In this document: one piece after another, positions 7,842-14,545 of the stretch
How positions within the stretch are numbered: the first letter of the stretch is position 1
How the letters are laid out: each line of letters starts with the position of its first letter
Assembly: GCA_964623925.1 (NCBI GenBank)
Contig: CAZUVT010000015.1
Location: forward strand, 1-22,490
From: CATJXY01 sp964623925
GTDB lineage: Bacteria; Bacillota_I; Bacilli_A; Erysipelotrichales; Erysipelotrichaceae
Reading direction: 5' to 3'
Length of the DNA: 22,490 nucleotides
Translations under genes and position numbers: made by a program
The notes under the pieces: model-generated
Databases searched by the model: none
Told to the model about the DNA's origin: nothing
What the model saw: the letters and a program-made list of their open reading frames with translations, nothing else

Positions 7842-9317
7842 ATGAAAACGCTCTATTACAAAACGAATACATATGAAATGCCAAATGATATGACTTTTCA
7901 AGATTTTATTGAAGAAGTGAAGAGAAATCCGTATATTGCCTTACGCTTGTTTAAAGAAGAGCGATGTATGGCACCTTATTTTATTCGGGAAGATGTGCAG
8001 AATGTTTTGCTGAAGATAGAGGATCCGGATAGAATTATTGAAAGTGAAGGAACGCTTTATTTCAAAGAAGAATATGATAGAAAACTGCGAGGATATGTTA
8101 AAAAGAAATGTCCGGGTTGTGTTCGATACGATGGAGATTCCGGTAGCCTGAAAGGAAATGATGTTGAAATGACCTTGGACGGACTCTGTTTTCAAAGACA
8201 GGAAGAACAGACATATAATTTTAAACTGGGGGTGGAAGCATTTTGGAAAAAGTTTGCAGCAATGGAAAAAAAGCTTCGATCTCTGGTGAAAAAAGGGCAG
8301 ATTACTGAGGCTAAAAATCAAGTCAAGGAGATTTTTAACCGCCATGTCGGCGCTTCCGGAGAGATTCTTTTTGGCATTGGCAGCAGGCATACAGTTATGA
8401 TGATGAGTGGATTAAATAATTCCATGGTTCAATGTGTTCTCGATTATGTCATTTGCAGGGCACCTCAAGAGCTGGGAGAAAAATGGTTGTTTTTTAGTTC
8501 TATAAACAGAGAATGTTATCAGTATCAGCCAAGTGGAGATTATGATGCATCTAAGCATCCCATTCGAGTAAGCAGAAAAATGAGGAATGTTGACCGGACA
8601 CGCTTTGAAGTCGTTTTTGTAGCAGATAAGGAAGAGGATCAGGATCCACGTAAAGCTAATATCGAAAACTATATTTATATATGCAGTCAAATAGGAGAAA
8701 ATCTATTGCAGAATATCGTTTCTGATATGAGTTTCAGCTATACGGAAAGATTTGATGATGAAATCTCGCTTGAAGAATTTTATGTTGAAATTCTAAATAC
8801 TTATATGACATATGAAATCGAAACATATACCAGGGAACAAAATGTCTATTCATATAAATTCACGCCGACTCCAAAATCACTTATGAGAGGAGAAACACAG
8901 GAATCGTTTACTTCCTGCCGTGACTTAACATTTAAAGTCGCTCTTTATGACGAAAATGAAGTGGTTGATTCTTATTTGAATCAATTAAATCTGATCTGTG
9001 CTTATTTGGAAATCAATCTGACTCAGGATGAAGCGGAAGGGGATAGAAGATTAGGAATCATGTATAGAGAGATTCTTTTTGATTTAGAAGAATCGGGCAT
9101 TGTCAAGAAATTCAGTTATGAATTGACGGAGAATAAGCTTTATGTTGATATGCTGGTCATGGATGCGGGAATATGCCGTCAGGAAATACGAAAAAGATCG
9201 CCGGAATTGGAACAGTTTGAGTGTTATTACACTGAAATCAATCATGATAGGCGGAAAACTTACCGAGTCAGTTATGATATGGAAGAAATAAAAACAAACA
9301 ACTCAAGACTAAATTGA
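7842..9317 (+). CDS. Hypothetical protein, 491 residues, unrecognised
   Basis: I do not recognise this family. The frame opens with a GTG at 7833 and an ATG at 7842. AGGTG (7831-7835) sits 6 nt before the ATG, so the ATG is preferred. There is no signal peptide or membrane helix, so it should be cytoplasmic. Visible features are an isolated CPGC (Cys-x-x-Cys) motif about 90 residues in, a charged helical stretch after it, and a mixed alpha/beta C-terminal half rich in Glu and Tyr. No catalytic signature is evident. It lies 81 nt after the adhesin on the same strand with no strong terminator between, so it may share the adhesin transcript. A weak TAAAAT -10 near 7799 could start it independently. 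Codon use resembles its neighbours. The long intact frame and terminator overlapping its stop support a real gene. Confidence 0.8.
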   Translation: MKTLYYKTNTYEMPNDMTFQDFIEEVKRNPYIALRLFKEERCMAPYFIREDVQNVLLKIEDPDRIIESEGTLYFKEEYDRKLRGYVKKKCPGCVRYDGDSGSLKGNDVEMTLDGLCFQRQEEQTYNFKLGVEAFWKKFAAMEKKLRSLVKKGQITEAKNQVKEIFNRHVGASGEILFGIGSRHTVMMMSGLNNSMVQCVLDYVICRAPQELGEKWLFFSSINRECYQYQPSGDYDASKHPIRVSRKMRNVDRTRFEVVFVADKEEDQDPRKANIENYIYICSQIGENLLQNIVSDMSFSYTERFDDEISLEEFYVEILNTYMTYEIETYTREQNVYSYKFTPTPKSLMRGETQESFTSCRDLTFKVALYDENEVVDSYLNQLNLICAYLEINLTQDEAEGDRRLGIMYREILFDLEESGIVKKFSYELTENKLYVDMLVMDAGICRQEIRKRSPELEQFECYYTEINHDRRKTYRVSYDMEEIKTNNSRLN

Positions 9318-9333
9318 TCTTGAGTTGTTTTAT
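9296..9333 (+). terminator. Intrinsic terminator overlapping the stop of the 491-residue gene
   Basis: A 13-bp perfect stem (9296-9308 with 9318-9330) has a 9-nt loop that contains the TGA stop (9315-9317). The stem's own 3' arm ends in TTT and is followed by more T. The last four sense codons before the loop form the 5' arm. Confidence 0.85.
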
Positions 9334-9342
9334 TAAGCTAAT

Positions 9343-9367
9343 AAAAAAATTGGAATTCTCCAATTTT
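9343..9367 (-). terminator. Intrinsic terminator of the tRNA-Lys unit
   Basis: AAAATTGGA (9346-9354) pairs with TCCAATTTT (9359-9367) around a 4-nt loop. Read on the minus strand the hairpin runs into seven T residues (plus-strand A 9343-9349). It lies just beyond the 3' end of tRNA-Lys. Confidence 0.85.
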
Positions 9368-9375
9368 ATTTTCAA

Positions 9376-9451
9376 TGGTGGATCCTTGGGGGTTCGAACC
9401 CCAGACCCACTGATTAAGAGTCAGTTGCTCTACCAACTGAGCTAAGGATCC
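9376..9451 (-). tRNA. tRNA-Lys (anticodon CTT)
   Basis: Full cloverleaf on the minus strand. The acceptor stem is GGATCCT with AGGATCC. The D arm is GCTC-AGTTGGTA-GAGC. The anticodon stem ACTGA/TCAGT holds loop CTCTTAA (anticodon CTT), and the T arm is TGGGG-TTCGAAC-CCCCA. Discriminator A and CCA are encoded (plus TGG 9376-9378). It decodes AAG. Confidence 0.97.
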
Positions 9452-9468
9452 ATTGCGATTGCTAGATA

Positions 9469-9497
9469 ATTATAGCTCAAGTTCTAATAAAATGCAA
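9469..9497 (-). promoter_or_regulatory. Promoter of tRNA-Lys
   Basis: On the minus strand TTGCAT (plus 9492-9497) and TATAAT (plus 9469-9474) are separated by exactly 17 bp, ending 17 bp before the mature 5' end of tRNA-Lys. A near-consensus sigma-A promoter. Confidence 0.85.
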
Positions 9498-9531
9498 TAT
9501 AAAATTTAAAGAAGTTCATAGGCCGTAAAAC

Positions 9532-9554
9532 AAAAAAAGTCCATTGCTGAACTT
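9532..9554 (-). terminator. Intrinsic terminator of the tRNA-Asn-Glu unit
   Basis: On the minus strand AAGTTCA pairs with TGGACTT (one G-U) around a GCAA tetraloop. The hairpin runs into a T-run (plus-strand A 9532-9538). It separates tRNA-Glu from the tRNA-Lys promoter, making two transcription units. Confidence 0.8.
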
Positions 9555-9565
9555 GATTTGTGAAA

Positions 9566-9642
9566 TGGTGACTCGTACGAGATTCGAACTCGTGAATGGC
9601 GCCGTGAAAGGGCGCTGTGTTAAGCCGCTTCACCAACGAGCC
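9566..9642 (-). tRNA. tRNA-Glu (anticodon TTC)
   Basis: Minus-strand cloverleaf. The acceptor stem is GGCTCGT with ACGAGTC (one G-U). The anticodon stem GCGCC/GGCGC encloses loop CTTTCAC with anticodon TTC, and the T loop is TTCGAAT. Discriminator A and CCA are encoded (plus TGG 9566-9568). Second gene of the Asn-Glu unit. Confidence 0.96.
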
Positions 9643-9651
9643 ATTTAAGAA

Positions 9652-9727
9652 TGGCGCCTGAAGTAGGGCTCGAACCTACGACACCGCGGTTAACAGCCGC
9701 GTGCTCTGCCGACTGAGCTATTCAGGC
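9652..9727 (-). tRNA. tRNA-Asn (anticodon GTT)
   Basis: Minus-strand cloverleaf. The acceptor stem is GCCTGAA with TTCAGGC. The D arm is GCTC-AGTCGGCA-GAGC. The anticodon stem CGCGG/CCGCG encloses loop CTGTTAA with anticodon GTT, and the T loop is TTCGAGC. Discriminator G and CCA are encoded. First gene of its unit, 9 nt ahead of tRNA-Glu. Confidence 0.97.
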
Positions 9728-9740
9728 AACTTGCTTAATT

Positions 9741-9769
9741 ATAATAGCATAGCTCAATTGTGAATGCAA
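9741..9769 (-). promoter_or_regulatory. Promoter of the tRNA-Asn-Glu unit
   Basis: On the minus strand TTGCAT (plus 9764-9769) and TATTAT (plus 9741-9746) are 17 bp apart, with the same -35 and spacing as the tRNA-Lys promoter. The -10 ends about 13 bp before the mature tRNA-Asn 5' end. Confidence 0.75.
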
Positions 9770-9829
9770 GCATTTTTTTTGGTTTTTGATTCTTTTTTGA
9801 AGGCGGATAAAATTGCTGAATCAGGATGT

Positions 9830-9858
9830 AAAAACAGTGATCCATATCCATGAATCAC
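9830..9858 (-). terminator. Hairpin with minus-strand T-run in the gene-free stretch
   Basis: GTGAT-C-CAT (9837-9845) pairs with ATG-A-ATCAC (9850-9858), with one mismatch and a 4-nt loop. Read on the minus strand it is followed closely by TTTTT (plus A 9830-9834). It would end a minus-strand transcript arising between here and about 10000, although no gene is visible there. Confidence 0.45.
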
Positions 9859-9895
9859 CGCTTTTAATTGTAATCATAAGAAAGAGAGAGGTAGA

Positions 9896-9925
9896 TTATC
9901 AACTACGTATTTAGTATATTATAAT
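9896..9925 (+). promoter_or_regulatory. Candidate promoter upstream of a putative small RNA
   Basis: TTATCA (9896-9901) and a perfect TATAAT (9920-9925) are 18 bp apart. No open frame with a ribosome binding site follows before the terminator at 9980-10010. Confidence 0.4.
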
Positions 9926-9931
9926 TCAATG

Positions 9932-10010
9932 GGAACAATATCGGGAAATTGTGGAAAATTATGTGATTTACAATATGTGAGAAAGCCTTCCGATCAGGAA
10001 GGCTTTCTTT
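9932..10010 (+). ncRNA. Candidate small RNA of about 80 nt
   Basis: Bounded on the left by the promoter-like TATAAT at 9920-9925 and on the right by a strong hairpin with a short T-run. There is no plausible coding sequence inside. It contains a small inverted repeat ACAAT...ATTGT near 9935-9953. I cannot match it to a known RNA family. The prediction rests only on promoter-terminator spacing. Confidence 0.3.
9980..10010 (+). terminator. Strong intrinsic terminator without an upstream gene
   Basis: A 12-bp GC-containing stem AGAAAGCCTTCC (9980-9991) with GGAAGGCTTTCT (9997-10008) around a 5-nt loop. A short T-run follows on the plus strand and none on the minus strand, so it acts on plus-strand transcripts. 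The nearest coding sequence upstream on that strand ended at 9317 and has its own terminator. Confidence 0.75.
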
Positions 10011-10027
10011 AAGGGGATAGAATGGTT

Positions 10028-10099
10028 AATTCTTCAAATACCAGTGACAGGAATGAAGAATTTACAAGATTTATTATCTTGTTGAACTTAGTTTAACAA
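10028..10099 (+). other. Cluster of three adjacent hairpins before the aminotransferase promoter
   Basis: The first is AATTCTTCA (10028-10036) with TGAAGAATT (10054-10062). The second is CAAGAT (10065-10070) with ATCTTG (10076-10081). The third is TTGTTGAAC (10079-10087) with GTTTAACAA (10091-10099). The second and third share bases 10079-10081 and so compete. They lie upstream of the best aminotransferase promoter, so they may be protein-binding DNA or part of a longer upstream transcript. No riboswitch or T-box consensus is visible. The rest of the 9770-10261 gene-free stretch holds the sites listed separately plus a tandem AAATTTGTC repeat at 10112-10130. Confidence 0.4.
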
Positions 10100-10169
10100 A
10101 GAGAGGTAGTAAAATTTGTCGAAATTTGTCACAAATATATTTTTTTATTAAATTGATGAGATTTTACTG

Positions 10170-10198
10170 TTGAAAGAGTGGAAAATTAAGCATATCAT
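10170..10198 (+). promoter_or_regulatory. Promoter of the aminotransferase gene
   Basis: TTGAAA (10170-10175) and TATCAT (10193-10198) are exactly 17 bp apart, about 64 bp before the start codon. Confidence 0.7.
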
Positions 10199-10261
10199 AG
10201 TATACATAGAATTGAATGGAATAATTGTATAGGATACATTCGAATTCATAGGAGGTAAATT

Positions 10262-11503
10262 ATGAGTTTTACAAGGAAGAGTGCAGATCTTGTCCCAATT
10301 CAAGATACGGTTTTTGCAGTTGTTGAGAAAGCAAAAGAAGCCAAAATCAAAATTGGAAAAGAAAATGTGATTGATGCAACGATCGGGTCTCTTTATACAG
10401 AGGATGGGAAAATCGTCGCTTTTGACTCAGTGTTTATGAATTATGATGCAATATCGAAAGAAAAGAAAGCAGCTTATGCGGCTTCATTTACCGGAAATCC
10501 GACTTATCGCGAACAGGTTTATAAATGGGTAAAAGGAAATGCCGATTTAGAATTAGAACATTCTGTTATTGCGACACCAGGTGGAAGCGGTGCTGTCAGT
10601 TTGACCATCAAAGATATTCTGGATAAAGGACAAACCGTGATCCTGCCAGATATTGCATGGGGGTCCTATACCTTGATGGCTTCAGATTCGGGGCTTGATT
10701 ATGTGACTTATCGGATGTTTGATGGGGATCATTTCAACTTAGCAAGCTTTAAAGAAACTTGTCTGAAAGTCATGGAAAAACAAGACAAGCTATTGATCGT
10801 AATCAATGATCCATGTCATAATCCAACGGGTTACAGCATGAGCTCAGACGAGTGGAAAGAAGTGATTTCATTTATCAATGAGTGTTCTAAAAAGATGCCA
10901 TGTGTGATTTTAGATGATATTGCTTATATCGATTATGCGTATGATCTGGCAGAAAATCACAAGTACATGGAGATGTTTAACGGAATCTCTGAAAATGTCT
11001 TGATCGTTGTAGCTTTCAGCTGTTCTAAGACCTTGACTTCTTATGGACTTCGATGCGGAGCGGCAGTTTTGCTGGCAAAGGAAAAATCGAAGGTAAGAGA
11101 AGTAGAAATTGTTTTTGAAAAGACAGCTCGAGCTATTTGGAGCAATGTCTCCAATTCGGCGATGGACAATTTCACTGAAGTGACGACTACTCATTTAGGT
11201 GCATATTTGAAAGAAAAAGATAAATACATTGCGCTTTTAAAAGAGAGAAGTTCTAATTTTGTGAAAGAGGCAAATGAAGTCGGACTTCCTGTTTATCCAT
11301 ATCATGAAGGCTTTTTCGTTACCGTGATGATGGAAAATAACGAATTAAGAAATCAATATCATCAGGCGCTGATGAATGAAAATATTTTTACTGTCTGTGT
11401 TAATAAAGGCATTCGTGTCGCTGTGTGCAGTATATCTGTTAAAGATTCACAAGGTTTGGCGAAGAGAATGAAAGCAATTATGGATAACATCAAAAAGAAC
11501 TAG
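10262..11503 (+). CDS. Class I PLP-dependent aminotransferase (aspartate/aromatic type)
   Basis: Transfers amino groups between an amino acid and a 2-oxo acid using PLP, in the cytoplasm. The fold-type I landmarks are present: NDPCHNPTG (residues 182-190, with Asn187 the conserved cofactor contact), D-x-A-Y (Asp219, Tyr222), the Schiff-base Lys256 in SCSKTL, and Arg264 in GLRCGA. A C-terminal Arg in GIRVAV would bind the substrate carboxylate. The CHNPTG wording and the 413-residue length point to the aspartate/aromatic aminotransferase branch. Substrate preference is not decided. The ribosome binding site AGGAGG is strong. It stands alone with its own promoter and shares a terminator with the convergent cca gene. 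Confidence 0.92.
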   Translation: MSFTRKSADLVPIQDTVFAVVEKAKEAKIKIGKENVIDATIGSLYTEDGKIVAFDSVFMNYDAISKEKKAAYAASFTGNPTYREQVYKWVKGNADLELEHSVIATPGGSGAVSLTIKDILDKGQTVILPDIAWGSYTLMASDSGLDYVTYRMFDGDHFNLASFKETCLKVMEKQDKLLIVINDPCHNPTGYSMSSDEWKEVISFINECSKKMPCVILDDIAYIDYAYDLAENHKYMEMFNGISENVLIVVAFSCSKTLTSYGLRCGAAVLLAKEKSKVREVEIVFEKTARAIWSNVSNSAMDNFTEVTTTHLGAYLKEKDKYIALLKERSSNFVKEANEVGLPVYPYHEGFFVTVMMENNELRNQYHQALMNENIFTVCVNKGIRVAVCSISVKDSQGLAKRMKAIMDNIKKN

Positions 11504-11520
11504 CGATTTGCTAGTTCTTT
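11494..11520. terminator. Bidirectional terminator shared by aminotransferase and cca
   Basis: A perfect 11-bp stem AAAGAACTAGC (11494-11504) with GCTAGTTCTTT (11510-11520) and a 5-nt loop. The CTAG at 11500-11503 supplies the TAG stop of both convergent genes. The T-run is better on the minus strand. Confidence 0.88.
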
Positions 11521-12717
11521 GGCTCTTTTAAGACATGCCTCTTTTTTGTTAGGCAGTTTTTCTTCAAGGATTTCGTTTAATATCGTATTGAGGATATGCT
11601 TGATTTGTTTTTCCGGAATCTTCAGTTTTAAGCAGTCATTTCCATTGATGCAACAATCTTGGAGCGTCAGGCAGTCATGATTTTTTCTAATCTCTTTGAT
11701 GAGGTCTTCAATCAGTTTTATCGAAAACTGATCAGAAAGAGCCTGTTTCATAAGCAGAAATTCCTGAATGATGGATTCATCCTGACAATAAGACATGATT
11801 TTTTTGACATCGATTCTTGTTTTTATCGGCATCGTTTGCAGAATCAGCAAGGTACTGACTCGCTTGATGAGATGTTTGGAATACTTTAAACGAGATAAAA
11901 GATCTTGACAAGAGGATAGGGAATTTGGATACAAGCCGTTCAGTAAAAGAGCCAGTCGAATGGATAAAAAATCCGGACTTTGCTGAAGAGCTCGGAGAGT
12001 TTCTTTAAACAGAATTTCCTGTTCCTTTAATTTCGCAAGCTCCGGCAGAAAAACTGCTAAAATATCATTGTATTTTTCTAAAATAAAGGAAGCATTTGTA
12101 CCTGTCATCAATTTGGAAAATTCCTGATTGATTCTTTCTGTTGAAATCGTTGCTATGAGATCTTTATTTTTATACATGCTGATTTCTGTCTGATAATCGA
12201 TCGAAAATCCTAAAACGGATGCAAAACGCAACGCACGAAGGATACGCAGGGCATCTTCATCAAAACGGCGATCGGGATCTCCGATACAGCGGATCAGGCG
12301 ATGATTTAGATCCTCGATTCCTCCATTCAAGTCAATGATTCCGGATTTTGGATGCCAGCAAAGCGCATTGATGCTGAAATCTCTTCTACATAAATCTTCT
12401 TCAAGCCTTCTTGTGAATGAAATAGAAGAAGGATGACGGTGGTCGAGATAATTCTGATCCGTCCGGTAAGTTGTTATCTCATAGGGGATTTTATTGAGAA
12501 TCAAAGATACAGTTCCGTGTTGTATTCCGTTTTCCAATATTGTGTATCCTTTAAAGCACTGCTTGATTTCTTCAGGCATGGCTGATGTTGTAATGTCGAT
12601 ATCGTGATTTTCACTATTCAGCAGAGAATCCCGAACACATCCTCCAACCAGATAAGCTTCATATCCGTTTTGATTTAATGTCTGAATAATAAAGAGCGCT
12701 TCCTTTTCAAAATTCAT
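11500..12717 (-). CDS. cca: CCA-adding tRNA nucleotidyltransferase
   Basis: Adds or repairs the 3' CCA of tRNAs without a template. Class II nucleotidyltransferase motifs appear in order: GGCVRD (residues 25-30), the metal-binding DID (Asp39, Asp41), RRD (111-113), and the helix motif E-D-x-x-R-x-x-R (Glu154 to Arg161). The length of 405 residues equals that of bacterial class II CCA enzymes. All three tRNA genes in this window already encode CCA, so the main role here would be repair of worn ends. The start is supported by AGGAG 8 nt upstream and by a promoter at 12739-12766. The stop overlaps the aminotransferase stop. A poly(A) polymerase reading is possible for this superfamily but less likely from the motif set. 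Confidence 0.93.
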   Translation of the reverse strand: MNFEKEALFIIQTLNQNGYEAYLVGGCVRDSLLNSENHDIDITTSAMPEEIKQCFKGYTILENGIQHGTVSLILNKIPYEITTYRTDQNYLDHRHPSSISFTRRLEEDLCRRDFSINALCWHPKSGIIDLNGGIEDLNHRLIRCIGDPDRRFDEDALRILRALRFASVLGFSIDYQTEISMYKNKDLIATISTERINQEFSKLMTGTNASFILEKYNDILAVFLPELAKLKEQEILFKETLRALQQSPDFLSIRLALLLNGLYPNSLSSCQDLLSRLKYSKHLIKRVSTLLILQTMPIKTRIDVKKIMSYCQDESIIQEFLLMKQALSDQFSIKLIEDLIKEIRKNHDCLTLQDCCINGNDCLKLKIPEKQIKHILNTILNEILEEKLPNKKEACLKRAKELANR

Positions 12718-12738
12718 GATTTTTTCTCCTCAGTTTTT

Positions 12739-12766
12739 ATTATACTTGAATAGAATGGAATGTAAA
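12739..12766 (-). promoter_or_regulatory. Promoter of cca
   Basis: On the minus strand TTTACA (plus 12761-12766) and TATAAT (plus 12739-12744) are 16 bp apart, with the -10 about 21 bp before the start codon. The untranslated leader would be very short. Confidence 0.7.
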
Positions 12767-12790
12767 TGCATTTTTTAGCGTGTGAAAACA

Positions 12791-12817
12791 GAATTTCAAT
12801 TTATACTGGAATTTCAA
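12791..12817 (+). repeat. Two direct repeats GAATTTCAA upstream of murI
   Basis: Identical 9-mers GAATTTCAA occur at 12791-12799 and 12809-12817, 18 bp apart, covering the place where the -35 of the murI promoter should be. They could be an operator. Chance is possible in AT-rich DNA. Confidence 0.35.
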
Positions 12818-12829
12818 AGGGAGAGCAAG

Positions 12830-12835
12830 TATAAT
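12830..12835 (+). promoter_or_regulatory. -10 element of the murI operon
   Basis: A perfect TATAAT lies 30 bp before the murI start. The sequence at -35 (TGGAAT, 17 bp spacing) is poor, so the promoter may need an activator or be weak. Confidence 0.5.
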
Positions 12836-12865
12836 TGAAAAGACAGGAAAGAGAGAGGCATCGAT

Positions 12866-13648
12866 ATGAAAATCGGATTTTTTGATTCAGGAATCGGAGG
12901 ATTATCGGTTCTCCATTATGCATTGAAAATGCTGCCGAATGAACAGTTTCTTTTCTATGCGGATAAGAAGCATGTACCTTATGGTGAAAAAACACAGGAA
13001 GAGGTACTTCAATATACAAGTGAAGCAATTGATTTTATGATCAAACATGATGTTAAGGCAATAGTTGTTGCCTGTAATACGGCAACCAGTGTTGCGATTC
13101 AGTCGCTGAGACAAAAATATGATTTGCCGATCATCGGGATCGAACCGGCTGTCAAAAAAGCATTGGACATGAATAAAAAAGGCCGAGTTCTTGTGTGTGC
13201 CACACCGATAACGATCCAAGGTGAGAAATTAAAGCGATTAATTGAGAGAATCGATGATCAGCATTTAGTGGATCTTTTACCTTTGCCTAGACTTGTACGA
13301 TTTGCAGAGGCTGGTGAATTTGACTCAAAACAAGTATTGGATTATCTGCAAGATGAATTGAATCGATTTGATTTCTCCTATACTTCATCGCTTGTTTTGG
13401 GATGTACGCATTTTAATTATTTTAAAGATAGTTTTCGAAAGCTTCTTCCGTCTCATATAAAACTGTTGGATGGAAATGAAGGTGTCGTGAGACAGCTCAT
13501 AAGAAAATTAGAAGAAAATGATCTGTTTGAAAATAATTCCCAGTCGATCGAGTTTTATTATTCCGGTGAAAAAGTAGAAAATGAACAGGATCTGAAAAAG
13601 ATTGAAATTCTATTTGAACGTCTCGATAAGATGCTTGAGGTGGAATGA
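12866..13648 (+). CDS. murI: Glutamate racemase
   Basis: Converts L-glutamate to D-glutamate for peptidoglycan stem peptides, in the cytoplasm and without a cofactor. Signatures are FDSGIGG (residues 6-12, with Asp7), the first catalytic Cys70 in VACNTA, and the second Cys180 followed by Thr-His182 in LGCTHF. The spacing and the 260-residue length are normal for MurI. GAGG at 12855-12858 is 7 nt before the ATG. It heads an operon: the next gene overlaps its stop, and a GIY-YIG gene follows. Transcription diverges from cca. Confidence 0.96.
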   Translation: MKIGFFDSGIGGLSVLHYALKMLPNEQFLFYADKKHVPYGEKTQEEVLQYTSEAIDFMIKHDVKAIVVACNTATSVAIQSLRQKYDLPIIGIEPAVKKALDMNKKGRVLVCATPITIQGEKLKRLIERIDDQHLVDLLPLPRLVRFAEAGEFDSKQVLDYLQDELNRFDFSYTSSLVLGCTHFNYFKDSFRKLLPSHIKLLDGNEGVVRQLIRKLEENDLFENNSQSIEFYYSGEKVENEQDLKKIEILFERLDKMLEVE

Positions 13649-14541
13649 TGGGAACGGATATGATGAATGAAATGATTGAAAAAATGAATGGTCGTTTATT
13701 AACATTGCTCAGTCATTATCTGAATGAAAATCCCGATTTGATCGATTCAAAAATGGTGAACAGGTTAAAAGAGAGTTGTGATATGTCTGAAAAAGAAGCA
13801 TTGTCGATCTTATTGGCCGTTGAATTAGGAATCGATTTTGATGAAAATGAGGAAGATCGTTTCCTATATGAAAATTATTTTGGAGAAATGATCCATGATT
13901 TGTCGGCTGAAACTTATCAAAAAGATTCTTATTATTCTCATATTGTAATTCCAAATAAAAAAATCGGATCCTGGGAATTGAAAGAAGAATGCTATCAACC
14001 CTATGAACTCTTTGTCATGGCGGATATGGATAAAAAAGAGGATGGCAGAATTATTCCTCAATTAGGTTTTTTTAAAGAAAAGTTTTCCTTTCCGGTCGTT
14101 TTGCAGTCCAATCGAGAATGGATGCTGATTACGCCCAATGAGATCGAAACGATGAAGGAATCGATTGCCCATGCTGAAGGAAATGTCTTGACTTCAGGGT
14201 TGGGATTAGGCTATTTTGCCTATATGTGCAGCGAAAAAGAAAATGTTCGATCCGTTACTATCGTAGAAAGAGATGAAGAAGTCATTTCTTTATTTGAAAG
14301 GTTTATTCTTAACCAATTCCCGCATCGCGATAAAATAAAAATCGTTCATGATGATGCTTTTGAGTATTTCAAGAATACAGAACATGTCAATGAGTTAGAC
14401 TTTGTGTTTTGGGATCTGTGGCATGATGTGCAAGATGGTCTTGGAATGTATAAACGCTTGAAAGAAATCGAAACGTTCTATCCGCAAATCAAGTTCGAAT
14501 ATTGGATCGAGAAAACAATGCGTTGCTATTTGGAGGATTAA
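13648..14541 (+). CDS. SAM-methyltransferase-fold protein of unknown substrate
   Basis: This is an unassigned protein of 297 residues. From about residue 180 it shows a class I SAM-binding (Rossmann) pattern: VLTSGLGLGYFAYM resembles motif I, then comes VTIVERDEEVI, whose acidic residue ends the second strand. IVHDDAFEYF and LDFVFWDLWHD follow, as in spermidine-synthase-like and methyltransferase families. The N-terminal 170 residues are helical and acidic with no motif I know. Three in-frame ATGs compete (13645, 13648, 13660). The Shine-Dalgarno GAGG at 13637-13640 is best placed for 13648, which overlaps the murI stop by one base. Tight coupling to murI suggests co-expression but not a shared pathway. 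Methyl transfer itself is inference. Confidence 0.8.
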   Translation: MGTDMMNEMIEKMNGRLLTLLSHYLNENPDLIDSKMVNRLKESCDMSEKEALSILLAVELGIDFDENEEDRFLYENYFGEMIHDLSAETYQKDSYYSHIVIPNKKIGSWELKEECYQPYELFVMADMDKKEDGRIIPQLGFFKEKFSFPVVLQSNREWMLITPNEIETMKESIAHAEGNVLTSGLGLGYFAYMCSEKENVRSVTIVERDEEVISLFERFILNQFPHRDKIKIVHDDAFEYFKNTEHVNELDFVFWDLWHDVQDGLGMYKRLKEIETFYPQIKFEYWIEKTMRCYLED

Positions 14542-14545
14542 AGAG

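Noticed and set aside
7941..8390. A 149-residue open frame on the minus strand inside the 491-residue gene
   Set aside because: No Shine-Dalgarno and low-complexity Phe/Ser/Lys-rich composition typical of the antisense of an AT-rich gene.
9376..9727. tRNA cluster as an integration site of a mobile element
   Set aside because: No integrase, no partial tRNA repeat and no phage-like gene nearby; each tRNA unit has intact promoter and terminator.
10010..10261. T-box or amino-acid riboswitch before the aminotransferase
   Set aside because: No T-box sequence, no specifier hairpin and no known riboswitch core. The hairpins also lie upstream of the best promoter.
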